DNA of 64,000 bases, taken from NCBI RefSeq assembly GCF_047461615.1, contig NZ_JANSHI010000009.1, forward strand, positions 39,228 to 103,227. The letters run 5' to 3'. The number at the start of each line of letters is the position of its first letter. The stretch's first letter is position 1. Below, one piece after another: positions 1 through 8,992 of this stretch. A program made the translations under genes and the position numbers. Source of the DNA: Thermostichus sp047461615. Lineage in GTDB: Bacteria; Cyanobacteriota; Cyanobacteriia; Thermostichales; Thermostichaceae. The notes under the pieces are model-generated. The model worked only from the letters and a program-made list of their open reading frames with translations, was not told the DNA's origin and did no database searches.

Positions 1-1135
1 GCACGGCGCCCCCTTGAATCTGCCGACGGGCCTCGGCAGCGCTCTTGCACAGGCCGGACTCGCGCAGGATGTAGCTGAGCTTAACCGGATAGGACAAGCC
101 CTCGACAGCAAAGGTGGGGATGGAGGCGGTCTCGACAAGTTCACCTTGCAACACCAGGGCTTGGGCGGTGCGCTGGGCCTCTTCTGCCACCTCAGGGGAG
201 TGAAACTGAGCCACTAGGGTTTTGGCTAGGAGAATCTGGCGCTGACGGGGATCCGCCGGCAGCTCCGAAAGAGGCACTGAGGTGAGCAACTCGAAGTAGC
301 GCTGCACCAGGTGATCCGGCACCTTCTCCAGCTTGGAGTACATGGTGAGGGGATCCTCGGTCAAGCCCACGTAGTTGTTCTTGGACTTGGACATCTTCTG
401 GTAGCCATCCAAGCCCTCCAAAAGAGGCACCGTTAGGCAAAACTGCGGGGTTTGCCCTTTCCAAAGCTGTAGCTCCCGGCCAACTAGGAGGTTAAAGCGC
501 TGGTCAGTTCCCCCCAACTCCACGTCCGCCTCCAGTGCCACCGAGTCGTAGCCTTGCAGGAGAGGGTAGAGAAATTCGTGTAGGTAGATGGGCGTTCCCG
601 AGCGGTAGCGCTGGGCAAAGTCTTCTTTGGCCAACATCTGCCCCACTGTCATTTGGGCTTGGAGCTCAATGAGCTCGCTGAGGGTGAGGCGGGCTAGCCA
701 CTCGCTGTTGCGGCGCACCTCCAGCCGGCCAGGGGTCTCAAAGTCCAAGATCTTGGCAGCCTGCTCCAGATAGGTGCGGGCATTCTCCTCCACTTCTTCT
801 AGGGTCAGGCGGGGACGGGCCTCCGATTGGCCGGTGGGATCTCCTACTAGAGCCGTAAAGTCACCGATGAGCAAAATAGCCACATGGCCGGCATCCTGGA
901 ACTGGCGCAACTTGCGCAAGACCACCGCATGGCCCAGGTGCAGATCCGGCCGCGTGGGATCGATGCCCAGCTTGACCCGCAAGGGGCGATCGGTTTTGGC
1001 TAGGCGCTCTGCCAGAGCTGCCGCTCCCCCTGGAAAGATCTCGGCTACCCCCCGCTGGGTGATCTCGGCAATGCGGGGATCCTCTAGAGCGGAAGAGATA
1101 GGAGTTGGCTCCATCTCTGCACTGAGAGGCAACAT
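1..1135 (-). CDS. tyrS: Tyrosyl-tRNA synthetase, C-terminus cut by window edge
   Basis: Charges tRNA-Tyr with tyrosine in the cytosol. The minus-strand translation shows the class I signature HLGH (HIGH box) in the context DPTRPDLHLGHAVVLRKL, then LIGDFTALVGDPTG, and later the KMSKS loop in GYQKMSKSKNNYVG (around 376-405). Toward the window edge, GLSYPVKLSYILRESGLCKS marks the start of the C-terminal S4 RNA-binding domain. The KMSKS type with an S4 tail is the TyrZ-like form. The reading frame stays open to base 1, so the stop codon lies outside. Two in-frame ATGs (1135 and 1114) are possible starts; neither has a strong ribosome-binding site. It is divergent from the penicillin-binding protein gene. 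Family identity is very secure. Confidence 0.95.
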   Translation of the reverse strand, partial: MLPLSAEMEPTPISSALEDPRIAEITQRGVAEIFPGGAAALAERLAKTDRPLRVKLGIDPTRPDLHLGHAVVLRKLRQFQDAGHVAILLIGDFTALVGDPTGQSEARPRLTLEEVEENARTYLEQAAKILDFETPGRLEVRRNSEWLARLTLSELIELQAQMTVGQMLAKEDFAQRYRSGTPIYLHEFLYPLLQGYDSVALEADVELGGTDQRFNLLVGRELQLWKGQTPQFCLTVPLLEGLDGYQKMSKSKNNYVGLTEDPLTMYSKLEKVPDHLVQRYFELLTSVPLSELPADPRQRQILLAKTLVAQFHSPEVAEEAQRTAQALVLQGELVETASIPTFAVEGLSYPVKLSYILRESGLCKSAAEARRQIQGGAV

Positions 1136-1176
1136 GAGCCATTTTATTCCCTTGCCTAGAGGCGGCGAGGATCCCC

Positions 1177-1205
1177 TGCCGGCCCAGGAAGCGCCGCCCT
1201 ATAAT
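1177..1205 (+). promoter_or_regulatory. Putative promoter of the penicillin-binding protein gene
   Basis: A perfect TATAAT hexamer lies at 1200-1205. The 17-base-spaced -35 position (1177-1182, TGCCGG) is weak. A start about seven bases downstream would give a leader of roughly 43 bases before the GTG at 1255. It lies in the 119-base divergent gap between tyrS and the PBP gene. This is called from sequence match only. Confidence 0.5.
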
Positions 1206-1254
1206 GGGGCAAACTTGGGGTTCTCCGCAACGCTGAAGTGACGGAGTTTTTGAC

Positions 1255-3225
1255 GTGACCTACAGTCCCAGGCCCTCGAGAGCTCCGCGGCACTCTTCCA
1301 GCCGCCCCTTTCCCCACCTGGACTACGACGAGTATACCGCTGACATCCCGCCCACCCGCTTCTCCTGGCTTGCTCAGGTTGCTGGCACGGTGGGCAACCT
1401 GTTGCTGGGATCCCTGCTTTTGGGCTCTACGGCAACGGCTGCTGGCTTGTTGGGGTTGGCCATTAGCTTCCGCAACCTGCCCGACGTGCGTCAATTGCGG
1501 AACTACGTGCCGGTGGCCACCACCCACATTGTCGATATCCACGGCGAGCCCATTGCTAGCCTCCACGGGGAAGCCAACCGGGAGGTAATCTCCCTCGAAG
1601 AAGTCTCCCCGGAGATGAAGAAAGCGCTGCTGGCTATTGAAGACAGCCATTTCTACACCCACCCCGGCATCAACCCGGTCAGCTTGGGCCGGGCACTCTT
1701 GGGCAGCGTCGAGGGGGGATGGGGCTCGGCGGGGGGTGGATCCACCCTGACGATGCAGTTGGTGAAAAACCTTTTTCTAAAGCCGGAGCGCACCCTCAGC
1801 CGCAAGGTGGCCGAGATTGTGCTAGCGCTGCGGCTGGAGCAGGTCTTCACCAAAGACGAGATCCTAGAGATGTACCTCAACCAGGTGTACTGGGGGCACA
1901 ATCTCTACGGCATTCAGGCGGCAGCCCGCAGCTACTTCAACAAAGATGCGGCGGAGCTCAACTTGGCGGAAGCAGCAATGCTGGCCGGGATCCTGCCGGC
2001 GCCAGAAATCTTCAGCCCCTTTCGCAACCTGGAGGCAGCCAAGCGGCGCCAACGGCTGGTGCTGGATCGCCTGGTGCAGCTCAAGTGGATTACCCCAGAA
2101 GAGGCCCAGGCAGCGCGAGAGCAGAAGCTGACTTTTGGCCGCATCACCTCTTTCCAAAGCAACGCGCCGGCGGTTACCGACGCCATTGAGGCAGAGCTGC
2201 GGCGCCGCTATGGCGAGCAGGCCATCCTCCAGGGGGGGCTGCGGGTTCAGGCCACTATCGACCTGCGGCTGCAGCGCATTGCCCAGCGCATTGTCAACGA
2301 AGACGGGCCTCGCCTTACCGCCACTCGCCGAGCCGACCAGATGGCTCTGGCGGCGGTGGATCCCCGCACAGGCTACGTCAAGGCCCTTGTGGGCGGCATC
2401 AACGCTCGGCGGGGCCAATTTAACCGCGCCACCCAAGCCTTTCGCCAGACTGGCTCCACCTTCAAGCCCTACGTGTACTATGCGGCCCTGGCTAGCGGCC
2501 GCTACACACCCTACAGCATCCTCTACGACACCCCCGTCACCTATCCCGGCTCTCCTCCCTACAGGCCGAAAAACTATGACAACACCTTTTACGGCCCCCT
2601 CACCTTCGCCCGCGCCTTGGAGCTCTCCCGCAACGTGCCCACCGTCAAGCTGGCAGAGGAAGTCGGGATCCACAACGTCATTGCTGCAGCCAAGGCCACC
2701 GGCCTCAGCGCCGAGATGCCCCCCAACTTAACCACTGCCCTGGGGTCGGCCAGCGCCAGCCCCCTAGAGATGGCAGCCAGCTATGCCGTGTTTGCCAACG
2801 GCGGCTACTGGGTGGAGCCGACGCTCCTAGCCCAGGTGGTGGGTCGCGACGGCCAAGTTCTCTTCGAGGCCAAACCCCAGCCGCGGCAGGTTTTGGATCC
2901 CTGGGCGGTGGCCACCCTCAACCAGATCCTCAAAGGGGTGGTAACCCAGGGCACCGGGACGGCAGCCCGTCTGGACGATGGGCGACCGGTGGCTGGCAAA
3001 ACGGGCACCACCTCGGATTTCCGCGACGCTTGGTTCATCGGCTATGTGCCGCAACTGTCCACTGCCATCTGGATTGGCAACGACGACAACTCTCCCATGC
3101 TCCCGGGTACGGCAGGAGGCGCTTTTGTCGCTCCCACCTGGAAGCGCTTTATGACAGAGGCCCTGCAAGGGATCCCGCCCCAGGATTTCCCCAGCCCCGA
3201 TTACTTTCCCCCTCCCCAACCATGA
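1255..3225 (+). CDS. Class A penicillin-binding protein (PBP1A-type)
   Basis: A bifunctional peptidoglycan synthase that polymerises glycan strands and cross-links peptides at the outer face of the cytoplasmic membrane. Residues about 41-72 form the membrane anchor. The GT51 glycosyltransferase domain follows, with EDSHFYTH (catalytic Glu near residue 129), GGSTLTMQLVKN and a second conserved block ending MYLNQVYWG. The transpeptidase domain shows GSTFKP (nucleophile Ser about 401), SRN (about 458) and KTGTT (about 582), so all catalytic motifs are intact. Length, 656 residues, is typical. The start is GTG at 1255. The stop overlaps the next gene's start as ATGA, suggesting translational coupling. 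Which paralogue this is cannot be decided from the window. Confidence 0.94.
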   Translation: MTYSPRPSRAPRHSSSRPFPHLDYDEYTADIPPTRFSWLAQVAGTVGNLLLGSLLLGSTATAAGLLGLAISFRNLPDVRQLRNYVPVATTHIVDIHGEPIASLHGEANREVISLEEVSPEMKKALLAIEDSHFYTHPGINPVSLGRALLGSVEGGWGSAGGGSTLTMQLVKNLFLKPERTLSRKVAEIVLALRLEQVFTKDEILEMYLNQVYWGHNLYGIQAAARSYFNKDAAELNLAEAAMLAGILPAPEIFSPFRNLEAAKRRQRLVLDRLVQLKWITPEEAQAAREQKLTFGRITSFQSNAPAVTDAIEAELRRRYGEQAILQGGLRVQATIDLRLQRIAQRIVNEDGPRLTATRRADQMALAAVDPRTGYVKALVGGINARRGQFNRATQAFRQTGSTFKPYVYYAALASGRYTPYSILYDTPVTYPGSPPYRPKNYDNTFYGPLTFARALELSRNVPTVKLAEEVGIHNVIAAAKATGLSAEMPPNLTTALGSASASPLEMAASYAVFANGGYWVEPTLLAQVVGRDGQVLFEAKPQPRQVLDPWAVATLNQILKGVVTQGTGTAARLDDGRPVAGKTGTTSDFRDAWFIGYVPQLSTAIWIGNDDNSPMLPGTAGGAFVAPTWKRFMTEALQGIPPQDFPSPDYFPPPQP

Positions 3226-3536
3226 GCGATAGCGAGGAGCGGTTGGCGCGCATTGAGCGCACTGTCGAGGCCAACGCCCAGGCCATCGCCCAACTGGCCC
3301 GGCAAAACCAAGAGCTGCTACAAACCATTGCCGGCACCGAAGAGCGCATTGCCAAGGCTGAGGAACGGATTGCCAAAGCAGAGGAGCGCATTGCCAGTGC
3401 CGAAGAACGCCTGGAGGCGGAAGTCAAACGCTGGGACGAGCGCTTTTTCCGGCTCAGCCGCGACACCCTCAACTTCACCCGCAATGGGGTTACCATTGCC
3501 GCCATCACCGCGGCTTTGATGTTGTCCCCCTGCTGA
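3222..3536 (+). CDS. Small coiled-coil protein with heptad repeats
   Basis: A 104-residue protein of unknown function, translationally coupled to the PBP gene (ATGA overlap). Residues about 1-80 are highly charged, with three tandem seven-residue repeats of the form EERIAKA/EERIASA at about 43-65, predicting an extended coiled coil. A hydrophobic stretch (about 88-102, VTIAAITAALML) closes the protein, like a short tail anchor. It ends abruptly after SPC at a run of five C. In another frame the DNA just after that run reads LLIELLG, so the natural C-terminus may have been longer. Many cyanobacteria encode similar small coiled-coil proteins with a C-terminal membrane segment. A role linked to the neighbouring cell-wall enzyme is only inference from position. 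Confidence 0.6.
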   Translation: MSDSEERLARIERTVEANAQAIAQLARQNQELLQTIAGTEERIAKAEERIAKAEERIASAEERLEAEVKRWDERFFRLSRDTLNFTRNGVTIAAITAALMLSPC

Positions 3537-3759
3537 TCGAGCTGCTGGGGCAGGGATCCCGCTGGTTTGGGCTTTCAGGCCAAGGCAAACAGGGCGCTGG
3601 GGCACCAGATCCCCACCGCCATGGGCGGGGGATCCAGAGCGTAGGGGTTCTGAGTTACACTAAGACTGCAAAGAAAGGTAACGCCTTTGTCTGGTTTAGG
3701 CTTGCCTTCCCGGCGTCCTTTCTTGCATCTTTCGCACAAGACCCAGAGGACAGACGACT

Positions 3760-4359
3760 ATGGCCTTTGAACTCCCACCTCTGCCCTACCCTGCCGACGC
3801 GCTTCAGCCCTACATGTCGGCAGAAACCTTCTCCTACCACCACGGCAAGCACCATGCAGCCTATGTAGCCAACCTAAACAAGCTGATCGAAGGCACCGAG
3901 CTGGCCAACAAGTCCCTGGAAGAAATCATGAAGACTACGTTCGGGGATCCCGATAAAGTGGGCATCTTCAACAATGCCGCCCAGGTTTGGAACCACACCT
4001 TTTTCTGGGAATCCATGAAGCCGGGCGGGGGCGGCGCGCCGACAGGGCCCATTGCTGACAAGATCAACGCTGATCTAGGCGGCTACGACAAGTTTGTGGA
4101 GGCTTTCAAAACGGCGGCGGCCACCCAGTTTGGCAGCGGCTGGGCCTGGCTGGTGCTGGACAACGGCACCCTGAAAGTGACCAAAACCCCCAACGCGGAA
4201 AACCCGCTGGTCCACGGCCAAGTTCCCCTGCTAACACTGGATGTGTGGGAGCATGCCTACTACCTGGACTACCAGAACCGGCGGCCTGACTACATCACCG
4301 CCTACCTGGAGCACCTGGTGAACTGGGATGCTGCCAACGCCCGGCTGGCGGCGGCCTGA
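3760..4359 (+). CDS. sodB: Iron superoxide dismutase
   Basis: Converts superoxide to hydrogen peroxide and oxygen; a soluble cytosolic dimer in cyanobacteria. The 199 residues match the family length. Metal ligands are visible: the His in YHHGKHHAAYV, the His of NHTFFWESM, and Asp and His of DVWEHAYYLDYQNRRPDY. The FGSGWAWLV block and the overall motif pattern fit the iron form rather than the manganese form. There is no signal peptide. It stands alone, with about 220 bases upstream and 200 downstream free of genes, so it is probably monocistronic. The start ATG follows CAGAGGACAG. The Fe/Mn assignment is less certain than the family. Confidence 0.95.
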   Translation: MAFELPPLPYPADALQPYMSAETFSYHHGKHHAAYVANLNKLIEGTELANKSLEEIMKTTFGDPDKVGIFNNAAQVWNHTFFWESMKPGGGGAPTGPIADKINADLGGYDKFVEAFKTAAATQFGSGWAWLVLDNGTLKVTKTPNAENPLVHGQVPLLTLDVWEHAYYLDYQNRRPDYITAYLEHLVNWDAANARLAAA

Positions 4360-4372
4360 GTGTACCTGTTCT

Positions 4373-4395
4373 GGGATCCCTGGACAGGGGATCCC
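4373..4395 (+). terminator. GGGATCCC pair able to form a hairpin after sodB
   Basis: Two copies of the palindrome GGGATCCC (4373-4380 and 4388-4395) are separated by seven bases just after the sodB stop. They can pair with each other to form an eight-base stem. No U-run follows, so it is at best a weak or factor-assisted terminator. A third copy lies at 4469-4476. The arrangement may simply reflect the genome-wide repeat. Confidence 0.3.
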
Positions 4396-4559
4396 CTTGA
4401 AGACTAGCTCCGCCTCTGCCAGCTAGGCAGACCTCTTTTGATGGGATTCGAGGGATCCTCAGCAACTGGGGATCCCTTTGCTCTTTTTGCAAGGCACCTC
4501 GAACCTGGAAGAATCTGATAGACTCAGGCAGGCATCTGGTTGCTGTCCTTTGGGTATCT

Positions 4560-6638
4560 ATGCTGGCTAGCTGGCTGCAAATTTCAGGGATCCCTCTAGC
4601 CGTAGTCGGCCCGGTGAAAAACCCGGTGCTGGTATTCCTCATCATCCTGACGATCATGCTGGTGGCCCCGCTGCTATTTGAGCGACTGCGCCTGCCGGGG
4701 ATCATCGGCCTGATCTTGTCCGGGTTGGTGGTGGGGCCCTACGGCTTGGGGATCCTGCAGCGCGACGAGACCATCGTCTTGTTGGGCACGGTGGGGCTGT
4801 TGTTTCTCATGTTCATGGCCGGGCTGGAGACCAGCCTGGAGGATTTAAAGCTCAACGCCGGCAAGGCCAGCATCTTCGGGGCGTTTACCTTCCTGTTGCC
4901 CATGCTCATTGGCACGGTAGCCATGCTGGCCATTGGGTATGACTTCCTGGCGGCGGTGCTGGTGGCCTCCTGCTTTGCCTCTCATACCCTGATTGGGCTG
5001 CCCATTGTCTCCAAGCTGGGGTTGATGCGCCTGCAAACGGTAACGGCAACCCTGGGGGGTACCCTGATCACGAATGTCCTGACCTTGTTGGTGCTGGCGG
5101 TGGTGGTGCGCGCCCATCAAGGGGAGCTGACGCCGCAATTTTGGCTGACGTTGATCCCCTCAATCGTCCTTTATACCTTTGCCACCTTCTGGGGGGTGCC
5201 CCGGCTGGGCCGTTGGTTTTTCCAGCGCTTTGGCCACGATGAGGGAGCAGAGTTTACGTTTGTGATTGCCACCTTGTTCCTGGTGGCCTACGGAGCGGGG
5301 TTGATTGGCATTGAGCCAGTGGTGGGAGCCTTTTTGGCAGGGACGGCCATCACCCCCATCATCTCCCCTCTCAGCCCCCTGATGAACCGGATTCAGTTTA
5401 TCGGCAACACCCTGTTTGTGCCTTTCTTCTTGATCTCGGTGGGGATGCTGATCAATCCCGGTATTCTCTTGGGGGATCCGCGCACGCTGCTGGTGGGCGG
5501 GGTGATGATCGCAGCGGAGGTGGTGAGCAAGTTTTTGGCGGCTTGGATCCCGGCCCAATTGTTTGGCTGGCGCTTTGCCAGCGCTATGGTTATGTTCGGC
5601 CTGTCGATGGCCCAGGCGGCGGCTACCCTGGCGGCCATCACGGTGGCCTTTCAGGTGAAGTTGGTGGATGAGCTGACGGTGAACGGCACCATTGCCATGA
5701 TCCTGGTTACCTGCATTGCCTCGCCTTGGATTGTTGCCCGCTGGGGGCAGCAGCTCCAGCCTAGGGAGGTGGCACCAGAAGCCAGCGACTTGCCTAGGCC
5801 AGCCTGGGGATCCCGCGTCCTGGTGCCGGTAGTCAACCCCGAGACTGAGAGCAACCTGCTGCGGTTGGGTCTGATTCTGGCCAAAAAAGATGGGGGAACG
5901 CTGCTGCCGCTGCACGTTCTGTCTGACCGTGCTGGGATCTCGCCAGCAGCCCTGGCCCGGCAAGAGCAGTTGTTGTCCTTTGCCGAGTCCCTAGCCCACA
6001 GCGCTGCAGCGCGGGTGGAAGCCATTCGCCGGGTGGATGACTCGGTGGAAAAAGGGATCATTCGCTCGGCCCTGGAGCGGCAGGCGACCTTGGTGATCCT
6101 GGGCTGGAAAGGCTACTCCACCTATGCGGAGAACTTTTTCGGCAGCACCATTGACGCGGTGGTGCGGCAGGTGGAGATCCCGGTGCTAATCGCGCGCTTC
6201 CCTGTTCCGCTCGAGACGACGCGGCGCATCCTTTTGGCAGCCCCAGAGTTGGAAGTGTCTCCTGGATCCCTGCAGCAGACGATTGGGCTGGCGCAGACGC
6301 TGGCTGGGGAGTTGAAAGCGGCGCTGCAGCTTCTCTTAGTGCAAACCCGACCGCTGCGGGAGCGCTCTCCGGGCCCGGGGGCGGCAAGCTATGCCCATCT
6401 GCCGGTACAGCGGGTGCAGGGGGGGTTGGTGGCCGAGGTGCTCAAAGCCCTGCAGCCGGGGGATATGTTGGTGGGAGTGCTCAGCGAAGCCCGCAGCCGC
6501 TTTCGCCTAAGCCGCGAGCCGGAGATCATCGCCCGCCATCGTCCCGACCTCCCCATGATCGTGGTGCATCTGCCTGCTGCCCACCCGCCGCGTTTGCAGG
6601 AGAGTGTTCTGGCGGCAGGAGACTCCACTTGGTACTAG
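4560..6638 (+). CDS. CPA2/Kef-type cation:proton antiporter with C-terminal stress-protein domains
   Basis: Probably exchanges Na+ or K+ for protons across a membrane. Residues about 20-400 form the CPA2 exchanger domain with roughly twelve hydrophobic segments, opening with LLFERLRLPGIIGLILSGLVVGP, the hallmark start of Kef/NapA-like carriers. From about residue 415 onward the protein is soluble. SRVLVPVVNPETESNLLRLG and the block ending FGSTIDAVVRQVEIPVLIAR resemble a universal stress protein domain, and a second, more diverged unit follows to residue 692. Such a fusion is common in cyanobacterial NhaS-type antiporters. The ion cannot be told from sequence. The gene is flanked by sodB and glyS on the same strand with gaps of 200 and 110 bases. 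Confidence 0.88.
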   Translation: MLASWLQISGIPLAVVGPVKNPVLVFLIILTIMLVAPLLFERLRLPGIIGLILSGLVVGPYGLGILQRDETIVLLGTVGLLFLMFMAGLETSLEDLKLNAGKASIFGAFTFLLPMLIGTVAMLAIGYDFLAAVLVASCFASHTLIGLPIVSKLGLMRLQTVTATLGGTLITNVLTLLVLAVVVRAHQGELTPQFWLTLIPSIVLYTFATFWGVPRLGRWFFQRFGHDEGAEFTFVIATLFLVAYGAGLIGIEPVVGAFLAGTAITPIISPLSPLMNRIQFIGNTLFVPFFLISVGMLINPGILLGDPRTLLVGGVMIAAEVVSKFLAAWIPAQLFGWRFASAMVMFGLSMAQAAATLAAITVAFQVKLVDELTVNGTIAMILVTCIASPWIVARWGQQLQPREVAPEASDLPRPAWGSRVLVPVVNPETESNLLRLGLILAKKDGGTLLPLHVLSDRAGISPAALARQEQLLSFAESLAHSAAARVEAIRRVDDSVEKGIIRSALERQATLVILGWKGYSTYAENFFGSTIDAVVRQVEIPVLIARFPVPLETTRRILLAAPELEVSPGSLQQTIGLAQTLAGELKAALQLLLVQTRPLRERSPGPGAASYAHLPVQRVQGGLVAEVLKALQPGDMLVGVLSEARSRFRLSREPEIIARHRPDLPMIVVHLPAAHPPRLQESVLAAGDSTWY

Positions 6639-6748
6639 GGCTAGTGAGACTGGCTCAAACGGCAGCCCGCTTCCCCTGCTAGACTGAGAAATCGCGATCA
6701 ACACCCACCCTCGCCGAGGAAAGACGTCGCTAGCGCCGGGCGGAGCCT

Positions 6749-8941
6749 ATGGTTGCCTATTTGCTGGAAGTTGGCTGTGAGGAGCTGCCAGCTAGTTTTG
6801 TGGATTCGGCCCTAGAGCAGTGGAGGACAGGGATCCCGGCCTCTTTGGCAGAAGCCCATCTGCAGGCCGAGCAGATGCAGCTTTTCGGCACGCCGCGGCG
6901 CCTGGCAGTTCTGCTGCAGGGGCTGCCCACCCAACAGCCGGATCGCCTTCTGGAGGTGAAGGGGCCGCCAGTTCAGGTGGCCTACCAAGACGGCCGGCTT
7001 ACCCCTGCCGGGGAAAAGTTTGCCCAGAAACAGGGGGTGGATCCCGCCAGCCTGGAGATCCGGCAGGTGGGGAAGGGCTCCTTTGTCTTTGCCGTGCAGC
7101 GGGTGCAGGGACGTCCAACAGCAGCGGTGCTCCAGGAATTGGCGCCCACCTGGATCACCTCCTTGAGCGGCAAGCGGCTGATGCGCTGGGGCTACGGGGA
7201 GTTCAAGTTTCCCCGCCCCATCCGCTGGCTGGTCTCCCTCTGGGACGATCAGGTGCTGCCTCTGCTCTGGCCTACCCCTGACGGCAATCCTCCGTCGGGC
7301 TTAGTGGCTGGTCGGGTAAGCCGTGGCCACCGCGTCTTGGGATCCCCGCAGGTCGTCTTGGAGCGGGCTGAGAGCTACGTTCAGCAGATGCAAGCAGCAG
7401 GGGTAAACCCCGACCCGGCAGCGCGGGCAGCGCACATCCAGGCGGAGGTGACCCGGCTAGCCAAGCAGGTGAACGGGCAAGCCCAGATCCCCCCTGCTCT
7501 GCTGCAGGAGGTGGTGCAGTTGGTGGAGTGGCCAACGGCAGTTCTGGGGCGCTTTGAGCCGGAGTTTTTGCGCTTGCCTCCTGCGGTCATTGAAACGGTG
7601 ATGATTGCCCACCAGCGCTACTTTCCCGTGCGGGATGGGCGGGATCCGGAAAAACTGCTGCCCTACTTCATCACCATCTCCAACGGCGACCCCCGGCAAG
7701 CGGAGCGGATTGCGGCAGGCAACAGCCGTGTGGTGCGGGCCCGCTTGGCCGATGCCCGCTTTTTCTACGAGGAGGATCGCCGCCTCCCCTTGGCCCAGCG
7801 GGTGGAGCGTCTCCAGGCGGTTACCTTTGCCGAGGGGCTGGGATCGATGCGCGACAAAGTAGAGCGCATCCGCCACATCAGCCGCCTCATTGCCACTGCC
7901 TTGAACTTGGATCCCCAAGAGCAGGCCTTGGTGAATCGCACGGCTTACCTGTGCAAGGCGGATCTGGTTACCCAAATGGTGTACGAGTTCCCAGAGCTGC
8001 AGGGGATCATGGGCGCCGAGTACGCCCGCCAGGACGGCGAGCCGGAAGCCGTGGCCGAAGGGATCGAGCAGCACTACTGGCCTTTGGGGGCAGGGGAGGC
8101 TCTGCCCACCTCTTTGACCGGGCGGGTCGTGGGCTGGGCAGATCGCCTAGACACCCTGGTGGGCATGTTCCACCTGGGGCAGATCCCTACGGGCTCTTCG
8201 GATCGCTTTGCCCTGCGGCGGGCTGCCAACAGCCTGGTATTGATTGCCTGGGAGGCTGACTGGAGGTTGGATGTCAATGAGCTCCTGCGCCAGGTGGTGC
8301 GGGACTACGCGGCGGGAGACGAAAGGACCTTAAAGGCCTTGCAGGAGTTTCTTGCCCAGCGGCTGCAAATCCTTCTGCAGGAGGAAAAGCGAATTGACTA
8401 CGACTTGGTCAGAGCCGTGGTCGGGGATCCCGAGTCTGTCCATGGCAAGGAGCCCCAGAAAGCGGAACTGACCTTGCGGGCTTTGAGCAACCTGCCTCTC
8501 ACCCTGCTGCGGGCCGAGTACCTGCAACATCTGCGAGCGACTGGAGAATTGGCAGATCTCTACCCCACCCTCAACCGCTGCGCCCGCCTGGCCACCCAAG
8601 GGAATTTGGACTACGCCGTGCTGGATCCGGCGGCTGCAGTGAATCCTAGGCTGTTTCAGGAGACGGCAGAGCAGGAGCTGTACGAAGCCTGTCAAAGGGT
8701 TTACCGGCTGGGCGTGGGGCCAGCTTGCCAAGGAGACTTTACCCCACTGGTGGAGAGCCTACAGGCAGCAGCCCCTGCAGTGGATCGTTTCTTCGAGGCG
8801 GTTTTGGTCATGGATCCGGATCCCAGCCTGCGAGCCAACCGGCTGAACCTATTGGGGATATTGCGCAACCAGTCTCGCCTGCTGGGGGATATGGGGGCTG
8901 TGGTCATGGCTGGGGAAGCGACGCCAGAGAAGAGCCGCTAG
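6749..8941 (+). CDS. glyS: Glycyl-tRNA synthetase beta subunit
   Basis: The beta subunit of the bacterial heterotetrameric glycyl-tRNA synthetase, needed with GlyQ (not in this window) for charging tRNA-Gly. It opens with YLLEVGCEELPASFVDSALE, the family signature. Typical blocks follow, including FPRPIRWLVSL, HQRYFPVRDG, RLADARFFYEED and CKADLVTQMVYEFPELQG, the last resembling the HD-type core. At 730 residues it is slightly longer than average. The C-terminal FDRFFEAVLVMDPDPSLR-like region is the anticodon-binding part. The ATG at 6749 fits the family N-terminus. It converges on the fructosamine kinase-like gene across a 51-base gap without an obvious terminator. Confidence 0.95.
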   Translation: MVAYLLEVGCEELPASFVDSALEQWRTGIPASLAEAHLQAEQMQLFGTPRRLAVLLQGLPTQQPDRLLEVKGPPVQVAYQDGRLTPAGEKFAQKQGVDPASLEIRQVGKGSFVFAVQRVQGRPTAAVLQELAPTWITSLSGKRLMRWGYGEFKFPRPIRWLVSLWDDQVLPLLWPTPDGNPPSGLVAGRVSRGHRVLGSPQVVLERAESYVQQMQAAGVNPDPAARAAHIQAEVTRLAKQVNGQAQIPPALLQEVVQLVEWPTAVLGRFEPEFLRLPPAVIETVMIAHQRYFPVRDGRDPEKLLPYFITISNGDPRQAERIAAGNSRVVRARLADARFFYEEDRRLPLAQRVERLQAVTFAEGLGSMRDKVERIRHISRLIATALNLDPQEQALVNRTAYLCKADLVTQMVYEFPELQGIMGAEYARQDGEPEAVAEGIEQHYWPLGAGEALPTSLTGRVVGWADRLDTLVGMFHLGQIPTGSSDRFALRRAANSLVLIAWEADWRLDVNELLRQVVRDYAAGDERTLKALQEFLAQRLQILLQEEKRIDYDLVRAVVGDPESVHGKEPQKAELTLRALSNLPLTLLRAEYLQHLRATGELADLYPTLNRCARLATQGNLDYAVLDPAAAVNPRLFQETAEQELYEACQRVYRLGVGPACQGDFTPLVESLQAAAPAVDRFFEAVLVMDPDPSLRANRLNLLGILRNQSRLLGDMGAVVMAGEATPEKSR

Positions 8942-8992
8942 CTGCCGCTGGCTATCCCAGTAACTAAGCGTAGGCGAGGGAGTAGAACAAGA

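Noticed and set aside
1864..2673. Long minus-strand frame opposite the penicillin-binding protein gene
   Set aside because: Mirror of a GC-rich coding gene; no domain seen. Similar long shadows lie opposite ftsH, purA and glyS.
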